DNA from: Clostridium carboxidivorans P7
GTDB taxonomy: Bacteria > Bacillota > Clostridia > Clostridiales > Clostridiaceae
Direction: 5' to 3'
Length of the DNA stretch: 64,000 nucleotides
Assembly: GCF_001038625.1 (NCBI RefSeq)
Contig: NZ_CP011803.1
Span: forward strand, 2,418,001-2,482,000
Shown: positions 43,903 to 52,930 of the stretch, in pieces
Layout of the letters: every line of letters begins with the position of its first letter
How positions within the stretch are numbered: the stretch's first letter is position 1
Translations under genes and position numbers: made by a program
Notes under the pieces: generated by a model
What the model saw: the letters and a program-made list of their open reading frames with translations, nothing else
Databases searched by the model: none
What the model was told of the DNA's origin: nothing

Positions 43903-44487
43903 TTATCTTGCAAATATATCATTTGTGCAATCATCATTCCATATATATTCAATATCATTAGCAATTTTTATAGCTTTATCTTTACCAAATCTATCTGAAA
44001 TGAAGCCCAATGTCATATCAATTCCAGCTGAAATACCCGATGAGGTATAATACTTTCCATCAGCAACCCAACGTGCTTTTTCTATCCAATTTACTTGATC
44101 ACTTACTGATTTTACCCATTCTAAGGCTTGTTTATTAGATGTAGCTTTTTTATTCTTTAAAACTCCACACTTCGCTAATGCTGCTGAACCAGTACAGATA
44201 GATAAACAATATGTAGATTTCTCTGCAATTAATTTCAATTTATCTAAAAAACATGTATTATTAACTAATTCTCTTGTACCCATTCCTCCTGGAATAACTA
44301 ATATGCCACTTTCATCTGCTGAATTAATAGGCTCAGTTACAATTTTAAGCTTTTGTGCATTAGTAATAATACCTCCACCTTCTGAATAATAATGTATTTG
44401 ATAGTCTTCTATTTGTCCTAGTATTTCTACTGGTCCAAATATATCTAGAGTCTCAAAATTATTAAATAGTAAAATATTAATATTCAT
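43903..44487 (-). CDS. DJ-1/PfpI family protein (isonitrile hydratase-like)
   Basis: A 194-residue protein with the nucleophile elbow YCLSICTGSAALA (Cys about 98), the start INILLFNNFETLDIFGPVEIL and TSSGISAGIDMTLGF. The family includes isonitrile hydratases and AraC-linked amidotransferase-like domains. Catalytic role unproven. ATG behind TGGAGATG. A decayed fragment of the same gene lies at 55565-55692. Confidence 0.9.
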   Translation of the reverse strand: MNINILLFNNFETLDIFGPVEILGQIEDYQIHYYSEGGGIITNAQKLKIVTEPINSADESGILVIPGGMGTRELVNNTCFLDKLKLIAEKSTYCLSICTGSAALAKCGVLKNKKATSNKQALEWVKSVSDQVNWIEKARWVADGKYYTSSGISAGIDMTLGFISDRFGKDKAIKIANDIEYIWNDDCTNDIFAR

Positions 44488-44644
44488 TTATTTTTCATCT
44501 CCATTTAGTTGTTCTATAAATTGTTCAGTTTTTTCGTTAAATCTAAAAATAAGCTTCACTCTCTAACAAATAATATGGTTATTGAAAATATACCACAATA
44601 TCTACATATTTTCATTACCTTATAGAAAGCATGATTATAAATAT

Positions 44645-45262
44645 TTAATCAGGATATTTTATAAAACAATATTGACTCAAGTCTATACCATCTATTGCTA
44701 TAGTTTTGACGAGCTTGAAACCAAAATGTTCGTAAATTGGTATATTATCTTGGTTAGTTGATTCTAAAATTATAGGTATATTATGTTCTTTACAATAACT
44801 TAGTGTTGGTGTAACCAATTTTCTGAAAACACCTTTACCACGATTTTCATTTGCAACAGCAATTATTTTAATGTAATAATAGTTACCTTTGATAAATTCT
44901 TTTTGCCATTTTAAATTAATAACCTTTAAAACATTTTTTATGTTGGATGAATATATCTTAACATCCTTTGTTCCCAAATCGCGAAGCATTCTAGGATTTG
45001 ACATTAAAGTTAGTAGGAATATTCTAAAACTCTTATAATTCTTTTTTTCATAACCAACTATTACAGAATTAAACTTATCATCTAAGCTAAATACATCTAT
45101 TGTTTTTTCCCAAATACGTAATTGATTCATAGATAGCTTTTCCAAAAATATTTCTTTATTTTCTATCCCTTTAGTCTCTATAATACTCAAGGGATCATTA
45201 ATGAAGCAATTTACTAATAATCTAGCTGTGGATTCAATTTGATTTTCATTTATTCTTATCAT
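44645..45262 (-). CDS. GNAT family N-acetyltransferase
   Basis: A 205-residue acetyltransferase: KIIAVANENRGKGVFRKLVTPTLSYCKEHNIPIILESTNQDNIPIYEHFGFKLVK; the acetyl-CoA loop is NRGKGV. ATG behind AAAGGAGC. Confidence 0.92.
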   Translation of the reverse strand: MIRINENQIESTARLLVNCFINDPLSIIETKGIENKEIFLEKLSMNQLRIWEKTIDVFSLDDKFNSVIVGYEKKNYKSFRIFLLTLMSNPRMLRDLGTKDVKIYSSNIKNVLKVINLKWQKEFIKGNYYYIKIIAVANENRGKGVFRKLVTPTLSYCKEHNIPIILESTNQDNIPIYEHFGFKLVKTIAIDGIDLSQYCFIKYPD

Positions 45263-45328
45263 AACAGCTCCTTTACATACAATAATATTAAAATGTTTTT
45301 TTATATTTCCAAATAGACAAATACTTGT

Positions 45329-45832
45329 CTATAACTTCTTTTCCATAAGATAAAATTTACCTTTTCTCCAATTTGTCTCTCCTACTTTAATGTACCCTTG
45401 TTTATAGTACATTTTTAAAGCAAATGGATTTAGTGAAAAAGCATCCAGTCGTATTGTTTCTACTCCTGCACTTTTCAAGCTTCTTTCAATATGATTTAAC
45501 GTTAATGCTCCTATGCCTTGATTTTGAAATTTAGGATTTACACACATTCTATGAATTACATTATAGGTTGCATTGGGATATTTCCAATTTCCATTAATGT
45601 ATTGTTCATCACAATGACTATTTATAACATACACACAAACAATTTCACTATCAATCGTTCCAATATAAAGCTGTTTCTCTTTAATATCATTTTCAAGGAT
45701 ATATTTATCTGGATATAATTCATCCCATTGCTGGATATTATGTTTATTCATTTCTTCAATTGCAGCAGAAAATATACTAAATATTTCTTGTAAATTTTTT
45801 TCTTCTGCAATATTAAATTCTATCCTTTTCAA
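45329..45832 (-). CDS. GNAT family N-acetyltransferase
   Basis: A 167-residue acetyltransferase with IHRMCVNPKFQNQGIGALTLNHIE (QNQGIG loop), IRLDAFSLNPFALKMYYKQGY. Start is TTG, behind AAAGGAGAG. The fourth intact GNAT gene of the array, not closely similar to the others. Confidence 0.92.
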   Translation of the reverse strand: MKRIEFNIAEEKNLQEIFSIFSAAIEEMNKHNIQQWDELYPDKYILENDIKEKQLYIGTIDSEIVCVYVINSHCDEQYINGNWKYPNATYNVIHRMCVNPKFQNQGIGALTLNHIERSLKSAGVETIRLDAFSLNPFALKMYYKQGYIKVGETNWRKGKFYLMEKKL

Positions 45833-45871
45833 TTATTTCTCTCCTTTGCAAATCATATATAAATTCTGTTT

Positions 45872-46080
45872 CTCAGTTAATTACAATTAATGATACTTTT
45901 TACTATTTATGTTCTAGTTAATTATAACATACTTAATAAATATCATTATAATTTTTAAACATCATGTATGTATTGTAGCTTTATAATATATACATAATAT
46001 TTTTGATATATAACACAAAAAACACCACAAAATTCAATTCTGAATGATGCGGTATCCTTAACTATTATTCATTTTTCATT
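45872..46080 (-). repeat. 27-bp repeat copy 2 and intergenic element copy D
   Basis: 45872-45898 is the exact 27-base repeat also at 43868. 45901-46080 is the array element: TTAATTATAACATACTT (promoter, TGTTATAATTAA in gene sense), ATCATGTATGTATTGTAG, and the hairpin CACCACAAAATTC...GATGCGGT with the TCATTTTTC flank. Confidence 0.8.
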
Positions 46081-46155
46081 CCTAACTTGCTTAATAAGAA
46101 AGTTATAACTCAAACACTACTATCCCAAATATTGCACAGACAATATCTCTAGTTA

Positions 46156-46926
46156 TCATGACTCTCCTGTTTGTTCAATAGCCTTATCAATTCTATTTAA
46201 ATTTTCAATCACAGCTTCAGCCTGATTTTTCCAAGTATCGTTTTTGTATAAAGTACCAATACAACTTTTTTCGTAATCAATCCTTTTTTGTATATAATAA
46301 TTCATTCCTTTTGGATATGTTAACTTATTATCATGAACTTTAAGGAGCTTAATTTTTTCAATTTCAGAAAAAAACACCTTTTTATAACCTGCTGCTTGTA
46401 ATTTAGGTTGTTCACGTGTTACATGTTCCATTCCCATTAGAATTAACACTTTTTTATACCCAATAACACTTTTTAATATATTTTCATTTATATAGTTGTC
46501 CCTTACAGGATTAGTTGAACTAGGTTTATTTTTATCGTCCGGAATCCACCAATCAACCCCCTTTACTGGAATACCAAGTTTATTTGCTACTAAATGGCAA
46601 TAGAGCATTTCAGGAGGACCATCTGCAAAATTACCATTATTCAGTTGCTCAGGTCTACTTTCGATTAAAAGAACATCAGGTTTTAAATTTTCAATAACAG
46701 ATTTTAAATTTAAATATGAATAGGGTTTTGAATCTAATGAAATTTCATGAGCTGTTCCCAAAAAATAAATTTGTTGGTTATCATTTACGTACTTTCTAAA
46801 GTGAGAATCTCTACTATAAATATCATCTATATATTGAAATTTATACATACATATTAAAAGCATTATACAAATACCAACTATACTAATATTTTTTAGTATT
46901 CTCAAGACATATTTTATATTATTCAA
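46156..46926 (-). CDS. TraB/TIKI-like protein with N-terminal membrane anchor
   Basis: A 256-residue protein: one membrane helix (about 11-29) then YFLGTAHEISLD, VLLIESRPEQL and VLILMGMEHV. This arrangement of GTAH, ES-x-P and G-x-x-H resembles the TraB/PrgY/TIKI group of suspected metalloproteases, but similarity is only partial. Start is TTG behind GAAGGTG. Role unknown. Confidence 0.55.
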   Translation of the reverse strand: MNNIKYVLRILKNISIVGICIMLLICMYKFQYIDDIYSRDSHFRKYVNDNQQIYFLGTAHEISLDSKPYSYLNLKSVIENLKPDVLLIESRPEQLNNGNFADGPPEMLYCHLVANKLGIPVKGVDWWIPDDKNKPSSTNPVRDNYINENILKSVIGYKKVLILMGMEHVTREQPKLQAAGYKKVFFSEIEKIKLLKVHDNKLTYPKGMNYYIQKRIDYEKSCIGTLYKNDTWKNQAEAVIENLNRIDKAIEQTGES

Positions 46927-47043
46927 TATAACACCTTCTATAATAAATTATAGTTATGTCTTAACTCTTATAAAAATTATACCATAAAATTCCATATTAT
47001 TATATAGGTTTGAAAAACAAACTAAAAGCATCCCTATTATACT

Positions 47044-47690
47044 TTATTTATCTAAATCTTCTATAAGTTCATTACTTAAGGTTCCTTCAGCTATCTGCCT
47101 AACTTCCCCAGTCATCTCAATATTCCATGCAGCATCTATTCGTATTAATAATTCTCCGCCAAGCATTTTAATTTTAACTTTTTCATCAACTAAATTCATT
47201 CTTCTTAAAACACTTGCTACTGCACAAGAGGAACTACCTGATGCTAATGTAAAACCAGCACCCCTTTCCCATATTAATATTTCTGCCTAACTTCTTGATA
47301 AAACTTTTGCAAATTGAACATTAGTTCTATTAGGGAACATGCTGTGATTTTCTATAAATCTTCCATATTCTTTTATTTCATCAATACTTAATTCTTGCTT
47401 TAAAATAACGCAGTGAGGATTTCCCATAGAAACACAGTTTATTTCATATTCTCTATTGTTAACCTTCAACTTTTCTCCGCTTCAGAGCCATCTGGATTAA
47501 AGATTTTTAACCCAAAATCTGCTTTATTTGATTGTACTTTTAACAAAATTCCATCTGAACCTATTCCAAAATTAACATTACAAATTCTTTTAATTGCCTT
47601 TTGTGTCAAACTAAAATTTATCTTTTCTTCATTTAAAACAATATATTCATTCCCTAATCCATGAGTTTTTACAAAATAGTTAGTATTCAT
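47044..47690 (-). pseudogene. dapF: Broken diaminopimelate epimerase
   Basis: The start (ATG 47690 behind AAGGAGAT) gives THGLGNEYIVLNEEKI and IFNPDGSEAEKS, where intact DapF continues with a catalytic Cys (C-G-N-G). Here about 80 residues are missing. The next frame resumes with VNCVSMGNPHCVILK-type sequence (INCVSMGNPHCVIL), stops at TAG (47287-47289), then continues in frame as AEILIWERGAGFTLASGSSSCAVA to 47044. Internal deletion, frame change and stop make it inactive; a functional copy must be elsewhere if lysine/peptidoglycan synthesis needs it. Confidence 0.9.
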
Positions 47691-47732
47691 TTTTATCTCC
47701 TTCATTTATCTTTCATATCCATATATAAAATT

Positions 47733-48365
47733 TTATTGATATGATTGCAGTAGCTCTTTTAATTCCTTATTTTGTCCATATTTCATAACATAATCATACA
47801 CAAAATCTCGTTTGACAACCTTCCTCATAAAATCTAAATCTATTTTAGGAATCACCTCTACAAGTTCTCTTTTTGTAATACTATTTATAGTCTTTAACAA
47901 CTTAGTATCTCTTTGTTTTCTTATTGCATCTTGCTTTGGATACCCAATTCCAAAAGGTTCATCAAATAACTTATCTAATGTACATTGCAAATTAATTTCA
48001 CCAGCCCATCCAAAATTTAATCCAAGAGGAAATGAAACTGCATTACCATTATTAATTCTTCCAAACAAATATGCATCCGGTGGATTTTCAACATATCCAC
48101 ATAAGACACCTGGTAAACTATTACATGCCAGCATCATTCCTTGTCCAGAAGAACACCCAGTTATCACAAAATCCACTGCCTTACTTTCCAATAAAATACT
48201 TATAAGCATTGCCGTTTCAATATAAGAATATTCAATTTCTTCATCTGGAAAAATTCCAAAATTGATAACTTCATATTTCTTATCTTTTACAGTTCTCATT
48301 ACAGAGTTATATAATAAATTATTCTTAGCTTTCTGCGAACTTGCCTGAATAATTGCAACCTTCAT
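47733..48365 (-). CDS. RpiB/LacA/LacB family sugar-phosphate isomerase-like protein
   Basis: A 210-residue protein with the family start MKVAIIQASSQKAKN, DFVITGCSSGQGMMLACN (active-site Cys motif G-C-x-x-G) and PGVLCGYVENPPDAYLFGRINNGNAVSFPL. The usual role is aldose-ketose isomerisation of ribose- or galactose-6-phosphate; this longer variant may act on another sugar phosphate. The ATG at 48365 is preferred. Its promoter is copy E of the array element. Confidence 0.85.
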   Translation of the reverse strand: MKVAIIQASSQKAKNNLLYNSVMRTVKDKKYEVINFGIFPDEEIEYSYIETAMLISILLESKAVDFVITGCSSGQGMMLACNSLPGVLCGYVENPPDAYLFGRINNGNAVSFPLGLNFGWAGEINLQCTLDKLFDEPFGIGYPKQDAIRKQRDTKLLKTINSITKRELVEVIPKIDLDFMRKVVKRDFVYDYVMKYGQNKELKELLQSYQ

Positions 48366-48412
48366 AAAATACACACCTTCAAACTACTATTTTTTTAACA
48401 TCTTTAGAGTCA

Positions 48413-48563
48413 ATTAATTATTTTAGTTAATTATAACATATTTCACAAACATTATAATGATTCACAAACATCATGTATGTATTATAGTTTTGCAATATAT
48501 AAATAATATTTTCAAAACATAACACAAAAACATCCCAAAATTCAAATTAATAATGGGATGTTC
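48413..48563 (-). repeat. Intergenic terminator/promoter element, copy E
   Basis: TTAGTTAATTATAACATATT, then ATCATGTATGTATTATAG and the hairpin ACATCCCAAAATTC...TAATGGGATGT (about 48530-48560). The stem bases differ from copy C on both sides, so pairing is kept by compensating changes. Confidence 0.85.
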
Positions 48564-48605
48564 AATTAAGTAGATTTATTCTATTCATTCTACTTATCAC
48601 TAAAT

Positions 48606-49532
48606 TTAATCTCTGTTTATATTCTTGTAACCTTTTAATAGCCTGATATAATGATTTGCCTCCCTGACTACATGATCGCCAAGTAAAGGATACGCTATGG
48701 ATCTAATAGTACAATTTATCAAACCTTCTGTTCCCTGTTTTTTAAAATCTCTAATTCCAACAGTAGTATCTAATGTTCTTTCACTCACCTCAGGCAACAA
48801 CCCTATATTCTGTGTTAAATCTCGAGCTTCTTGAGTTAACTTATCAAATTTCGTACCATAATCATTAGCTGTATCAAATAACTTAACTTCTGTTGGATCT
48901 AATAAGCCACGTATAAATTTTGCATGTTCTGCCATAATTCTATTCCAAAAACCTTCTTGATAAACAGCCTCTCTAACTAAATCTAATTCCTCACGATTTT
49001 GTAGCTTAGTTAACATTCTTAAGTAAAACTTAGCTTCTCTTAATACATGATCTATAAGTAATGGATAGTTTGTAGTAAATGTTTTGCAAGTTAGAACATC
49101 ATTTAATAATCTCGACTTAAATACAGCTATTCTTTTTGCTGCAGCCATTGCTCTATGATTTAACATAGTTACAGTTCTAACAAGTTGGTCGCTGTCATAT
49201 CTATACTGCACCAAGTTTAGTTCCATTTTAGTAATATTACTATCAATTTTAATTCCCGAATAAAATTCAGTTTGCCTTTCTGAACTTAGAGTTAAATTTG
49301 TTACTAATTCTCCAGAGTTTGCTGTTTCAGGACTGATAATTCCTTCAGAAAGTCTAATAGTCTCCATAAGCAATTGAGTAAATTCATTTTTTAACATATC
49401 TGCCTGGCAAGCTAATCTATAATCTCTAGATGTTAATCCTGCTTCAAGAAAAATAGCATGCTCCTTTGCAATTCTCATAAAGAATAAATTCAATTCTAGA
49501 GATTGTCTAACAAATTCCATATTGGATAACAT
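48606..49532 (-). CDS. DUF2935 family protein
   Basis: A 308-residue all-helical protein of two similar halves (SLELNLFFMRIAKEHAIFLEAGL and AVYQEGFWNRIMAEHAKFIRGLLDP), each ending in a LL(I/G)DHV(L/V)REA segment. The repeated E-H pairs suggest a ferritin-like metal site. Common in Clostridium and Bacillus, function unknown. ATG behind AAAGGGAG. Confidence 0.9.
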   Translation of the reverse strand: MLSNMEFVRQSLELNLFFMRIAKEHAIFLEAGLTSRDYRLACQADMLKNEFTQLLMETIRLSEGIISPETANSGELVTNLTLSSERQTEFYSGIKIDSNITKMELNLVQYRYDSDQLVRTVTMLNHRAMAAAKRIAVFKSRLLNDVLTCKTFTTNYPLLIDHVLREAKFYLRMLTKLQNREELDLVREAVYQEGFWNRIMAEHAKFIRGLLDPTEVKLFDTANDYGTKFDKLTQEARDLTQNIGLLPEVSERTLDTTVGIRDFKKQGTEGLINCTIRSIAYPLLGDHVVREANHYIRLLKGYKNINRD

Positions 49533-49721
49533 TATATATACTCCCTTTTATACATACTCATTTTATTTTATTCTGAAAGCATATTACATGTGCAAAAAAA
49601 CTTTTAACGTAATTACCTTTTACACTAAATTATTCCGTGGAGCTTATTCTAAATATATTAATCACCACTTCTTAATTAACTGCATATAATATAAAGAAAA
49701 TATTTTGTGTGGAGAGTTAGA

Positions 49722-50051
49722 ATGGATGAATTTTTAACTGAAATGTATCAAGAATTCCCTTATCTAAATGATTTTAGACAACATGGTGGTATGCATCACG
49801 GTGGTATGATGCATCATGGCGGTATGCACCATGGTTTCCATCATGGTTTTGGTCACAATTTTGGATATCCTGGTTTTAATTTTGTATACCCTATTTACCA
49901 ATATCCAATTTATCAATATCCAATTTACCAATATCCTATTTATCAATACCCTATTTATCAATACCCTATTTATGGCTATCCTGGTTTTGGTCATGGCTTC
50001 CATCATGGCTTTGGCGGTCACGGCGGTCACGGCGGTCATAGAATTTATTAG
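49722..50051 (+). CDS. Low-complexity His/Gly/Tyr-rich protein with QYPIY repeats
   Basis: A 109-residue protein: an acidic start (MDEFLTEMYQEFPYL), a Gly-His-Met block (GGMHHGGMMHHGG), five pentapeptides Q-Y-P-I-Y, then a Gly-His-rich end (GHGFHHGFGGHGG). Such composition is seen in spore coat and crust proteins and metal-binding surface proteins; I cannot choose. Start ATG at 49722 behind GTGGAGAG. One of the few plus-strand genes in the array. Confidence 0.75.
   Translation: MDEFLTEMYQEFPYLNDFRQHGGMHHGGMMHHGGMHHGFHHGFGHNFGYPGFNFVYPIYQYPIYQYPIYQYPIYQYPIYQYPIYGYPGFGHGFHHGFGGHGGHGGHRIY
49890..49975 (+). repeat. 15-bp tandem repeat inside the QYPIY protein gene
   Basis: Five in-frame units of CAATA(T/C)CC(A/T)ATTTA(C/T), without spacers; coding repeat, not CRISPR. 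Confidence 0.9.
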
Positions 50052-50082
50052 TATCAGATACAGCCAAAATACATTTAAGAAC

Positions 50083-50112
50083 ATGCCACATCATTTAACT
50101 ATTAATGATGTG
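50083..50112 (+). terminator. Hairpin after the QYPIY protein gene
   Basis: GCCACATCATT pairs with AATGATGTGGC; the following T-tract is weak. Confidence 0.7.
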
Positions 50113-50125
50113 GCCTATTATGCAT

Positions 50126-50317
50126 TTACTCACCCCAAAAATATTGAAACAGAGTATCATTCCATTCCAATATCATGCAACAAGCATTATCATCTGAAAC
50201 TTGTCCTATGCAAAAGTTATCTTCATTGTTGCCGATCATTAACTTTTTTCTTGTAAAGTACCCGTCTTTCCAAACATTTAATCCAACTGAACGTCCCCAT
50301 TTTCTTACTTCTTTCAT
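50126..50317 (-). CDS. Possible small protein (63 aa) or gene remnant
   Basis: The minus frame from ATG 50317 gives MKEVRKWGRSVGLNVWKDGY and ends FQYFWGE. A GGTGA lies upstream and the -10-like TATAAT comes from element copy F, but no family is recognised. It could be the tail of a longer lost gene joined to the element. Confidence 0.35.
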   Translation of the reverse strand: MKEVRKWGRSVGLNVWKDGYFTRKKLMIGNNEDNFCIGQVSDDNACCMILEWNDTLFQYFWGE

Positions 50318-50412
50318 TATATTAAATTTCACCAATATCATAATAATTTCCAAGCACCACATATGTATTATAGTTTTACAATGTGTACATAATATATTTG
50401 TTATCTACACTA
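50317..50412 (-). repeat. Intergenic element, copy F (left half)
   Basis: Carries the AATATCATAATAATTTCC, CACATATGTATTATAGTTTTACAATGTGTACATAATAT part of the element; the hairpin half is absent or replaced. Confidence 0.65.
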
Positions 50413-50528
50413 AATAAAATATCAAAATATAATTAATTTCTTATAGACAATTTTTTAAAAATAAATAATTACAAAATTAACATACTATAAATTATTGATC
50501 TAAGTACTACTTATAGAGGTGTGTTTTT

Positions 50529-50969
50529 ATGATTTTAAATATTATATTAGGTTTTATTATTCCCTGGGTAATTGTCTTAATTATTGTTCGTGAACGTAAG
50601 ATTATATATTACCTTGCTCCCTTTGCTAGTGTTCTATCATTTATAGTTAACGATTTAGGGTTCTACTATTTTTGGAACCTATACCCGTTTAGACTTGTTA
50701 ACCTTTCAGGAGTACCATTTAATATAGGATTGTTTTGCATTTATCCATGTATTAGTATTGAACTTATGAGAAAGTATGATGTTAGTGCCTACATTGTCTT
50801 GCCTATAACAAGTTTAATAATAGCATTATTTGAGGGATGTGGAGTATTGATTGGTAGAGTAGTTTATTATAATCATTGGAACATAGTTGCAACATACATT
50901 TCATACTTTATTTCACTACTTATATCCTACACATTCTATAAAGTTTTAAAAAGAAAAAATCTTATTTAA
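50529..50969 (+). CDS. Membrane protein, CBO0543-like
   Basis: A 146-residue protein with about five helices (IILGFIIPWVIVLIIV, then NDLGFYYFWNLYPF), similar in size and pattern to a clostridial membrane family annotated CBO0543. Function unknown. ATG behind AGAGGTG. Confidence 0.6.
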   Translation: MILNIILGFIIPWVIVLIIVRERKIIYYLAPFASVLSFIVNDLGFYYFWNLYPFRLVNLSGVPFNIGLFCIYPCISIELMRKYDVSAYIVLPITSLIIALFEGCGVLIGRVVYYNHWNIVATYISYFISLLISYTFYKVLKRKNLI

Positions 50970-50998
50970 GTCATTACATCTTCAAAATTATAATTTGT

Positions 50999-51415
50999 TC
51001 AGATATCAAAATCTTCAGACTTGAAATTGCTATAATAGCGTCCTTTCTTTGCCGTAAATTTCAACACACAATAATCAGGGTCAGTTATACCTTGTTTATA
51101 GTACATAGTATCACCATCCTGCCATAATTTTTCCTTTGCTTCTGGTGTTTCAAGAATTTCTACCATTCCAACAAGGCTTACCCCTCTGAAAAAGCGTTTA
51201 TTAACAAAGTATATACTTGCTTTAGGATTTTCTCGAAAATATTTCACTTTATTTGATGATGTGTTTGTTGAAAACCAAAATGTTTTAATTCCTTCACGCT
51301 GCCGTGGAGATAACATTGCCTTACTGATAGGGAATCCATCATTATCTATATAACTAATAATTGTCAGATTGCTTTTATCAATTAAATTACCAATTGTTTG
51401 TTCTGGATTTCTCAT
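50999..51415 (-). CDS. Pyridoxamine 5'-phosphate oxidase family protein (general stress protein-like)
   Basis: A 138-residue flavin-binding split-barrel: LTIISYIDNDGFPISKAML, TFWFSTNTSSNKVKYFRENPKASIYFV. Binds FMN or F420-like cofactors; substrate unknown. Its start is divergent from the HxlR gene only by 88 bases in the same direction, so the two may be linked. ATG behind AGGAGG. Confidence 0.88.
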   Translation of the reverse strand: MRNPEQTIGNLIDKSNLTIISYIDNDGFPISKAMLSPRQREGIKTFWFSTNTSSNKVKYFRENPKASIYFVNKRFFRGVSLVGMVEILETPEAKEKLWQDGDTMYYKQGITDPDYCVLKFTAKKGRYYSNFKSEDFDI

Positions 51416-51503
51416 TATTAAAAATACCTCCTGCTTATATTTTCTTTTATTTTAGCAGGAATATATCTGGTTGTATATTACACACTTTTTTGTATGCATA
51501 GGT

Positions 51504-51860
51504 TCAAAGTAATCCTTTTTCTTTCAAGAAATCTTCTTTGCCATCCTCTTTCATAAGCTCAATTCCAATTTTCTGCATAGTAATTACAACATCTAACATT
51601 TGTTTTCCTCTTTCAGTTAACGAATACTCTACTTTCAATGGATATCCATTAAATTGCTTCTTTTGAATCATGTCAAAATCCTGCAATTCCCTCAAATGTT
51701 GAAGTAACATTTTTTGTCCAATTCCTTCTATGCTTTCTTGCAAATATACTAAAGAAGAAGCTCCTTTCCCAAGTTGCCATAATATAATCGGTTTCCATTT
51801 TCCACGAATAATATCATGAGTTAATTCTAAAGGACAAGTATACTTATTTCTTAATTTCAT
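51504..51860 (-). CDS. HxlR family transcriptional regulator
   Basis: A 118-residue winged-helix regulator: CPLELTHDIIRGKWKPIILWQL, the recognition helix GQKMLLQHLRELQDFDMI and YSLTERGKQML. HxlR members sense aldehydes or oxidants through the N-terminal Cys (C8 here). The ATG at 51860 follows GAGGTGG. Probably controls the PNPOx-type gene downstream. Confidence 0.93.
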   Translation of the reverse strand: MKLRNKYTCPLELTHDIIRGKWKPIILWQLGKGASSLVYLQESIEGIGQKMLLQHLRELQDFDMIQKKQFNGYPLKVEYSLTERGKQMLDVVITMQKIGIELMKEDGKEDFLKEKGLL

Positions 51861-51882
51861 TATCATCCACCTCGACTGCAAA

Positions 51883-51945
51883 TTTACTATTTATCTTTCT
51901 ATTAACTATAGCATATTTCATAAATATTATAATAATTTTCAAAAA
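51883..51945 (-). repeat. Intergenic element, copy G (promoter half only)
   Basis: ACTATTTATCTTTCTATTAACTATAGCATATTTCATAAATATTATAATAATTTTC matches the start of copies C and I (given here as a description of 51885-51940), supplying the HxlR promoter; the hairpin half is replaced by an unrelated terminator. Confidence 0.75.
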
Positions 51946-51947
51946 AT

Positions 51948-51989
51948 ATAAAAGAGTCTGAAATTATAAACAAACTCTTACTCTTTTAT
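51948..51989 (-). terminator. Intrinsic terminator after the broken MCP gene
   Basis: ATAAAAGAGT (51948-51957) pairs with ACTCTTTTAT (51980-51989), with TATTTTTTG on the minus strand. Confidence 0.8.
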
Positions 51990-52046
51990 CAAAATAAGTT
52001 AATTACTACTCGAAGTATAGTTTATTGTTTTAAACTATATATAGTA

Positions 52047-52717
52047 TTATAATTTCTGTGATAATTCCTCTAAAATCTGTGCAGTAGAACTTAGTTTATC
52101 AATAGAGGCAGTGATTTCTTCAATTGCTGAAGCCTGAGCATTAAAAACTGTATTCGATTCATTCACCTTATTAGATATATTTATTACAGACTTTTCAATT
52201 TTCTTTAATACTTCATCTATCTTTTTAATTGAATCATTACTATTACTAGATAACTTCCTTATTTCTTCAGCAACTACGCTGAAACCTCTCCCTGAATCCC
52301 CGGCTCTTGCCGCCTCGATAGCTGCATTTAACCCCAGTAAATTGGTTTGACTTGATATATTTTGAACAAACTTTAAAATATTATCAGTGCCGCTAACGTT
52401 TTCGGCAGCATCTTTTACTTCTTGTAATATATTCTCATTTGCTCCCACTACAACTTGAATTCCATACCATATAGTTCCTTAGGCACATCTTTTATAATTA
52501 CGTTTCCTGTTTTCAGCGCCTCAAAGGCAGCTCCACCTGTAGGAACTGGATCACCAATGTCTGCTTTTAAAGGAAGAGCTTCACAATTTTGTATCTTTAA
52601 ATACTTCTTTGTATCTATAATACTAAGAGATATATCATTATCAAAAAGTATAGGTAAATACGGAAGTACTTTATCGAAAGAATCCATAAGTTCATTTCCA
52701 GATATGTTCGCCATCAT
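52047..52717 (-). pseudogene. Broken soluble methyl-accepting chemotaxis-like protein
   Basis: The first frame (from 52717 behind AGGAGG) gives a sensor start (LPYLPILFDNDISLSIIDT) and ends at ELYGMEFKL stop (52448). The signalling part follows from 52448 in another frame ([37 protein letters not shown]). About 60 residues found in the paralogue at 38727 are missing at the junction. Deletion with frameshift; likely inactive. Confidence 0.85.
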
Positions 52718-52750
52718 CTATTTCCTCCTATGTTAAGCCATTTTAATTAT

Positions 52751-52914
52751 TTATTATATATTATATCATCATTCTTAAATAAATCATGTGTGCATTATAG
52801 TTTTACAATATATACATAACATTTTCACATAACACAAAAACACCCCAAAATTCAAACCAACAATGAGGTGCTTTGATAAATTGTTCATTTTTTCAGTTGT
52901 TATTTTAAATAAAA
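52751..52914 (-). repeat. Intergenic terminator/promoter element, copy H
   Basis: ATCATGTGTGCATTATAGTT, TACAATATATACATAACATTTTC, hairpin CACCCCAAAATTC...CAATGAGGTG and the flank TTCATTTTTTCAGTTGTTA. The left promoter end is diverged. Confidence 0.8.
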
Positions 52915-52930
52915 AAAATGTAACATAGAA

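Noticed and set aside
49890..49975. Regular 15-bp repeats as a possible CRISPR array
   Set aside because: Units are contiguous, in frame and encode QYPIY; there are no spacers.
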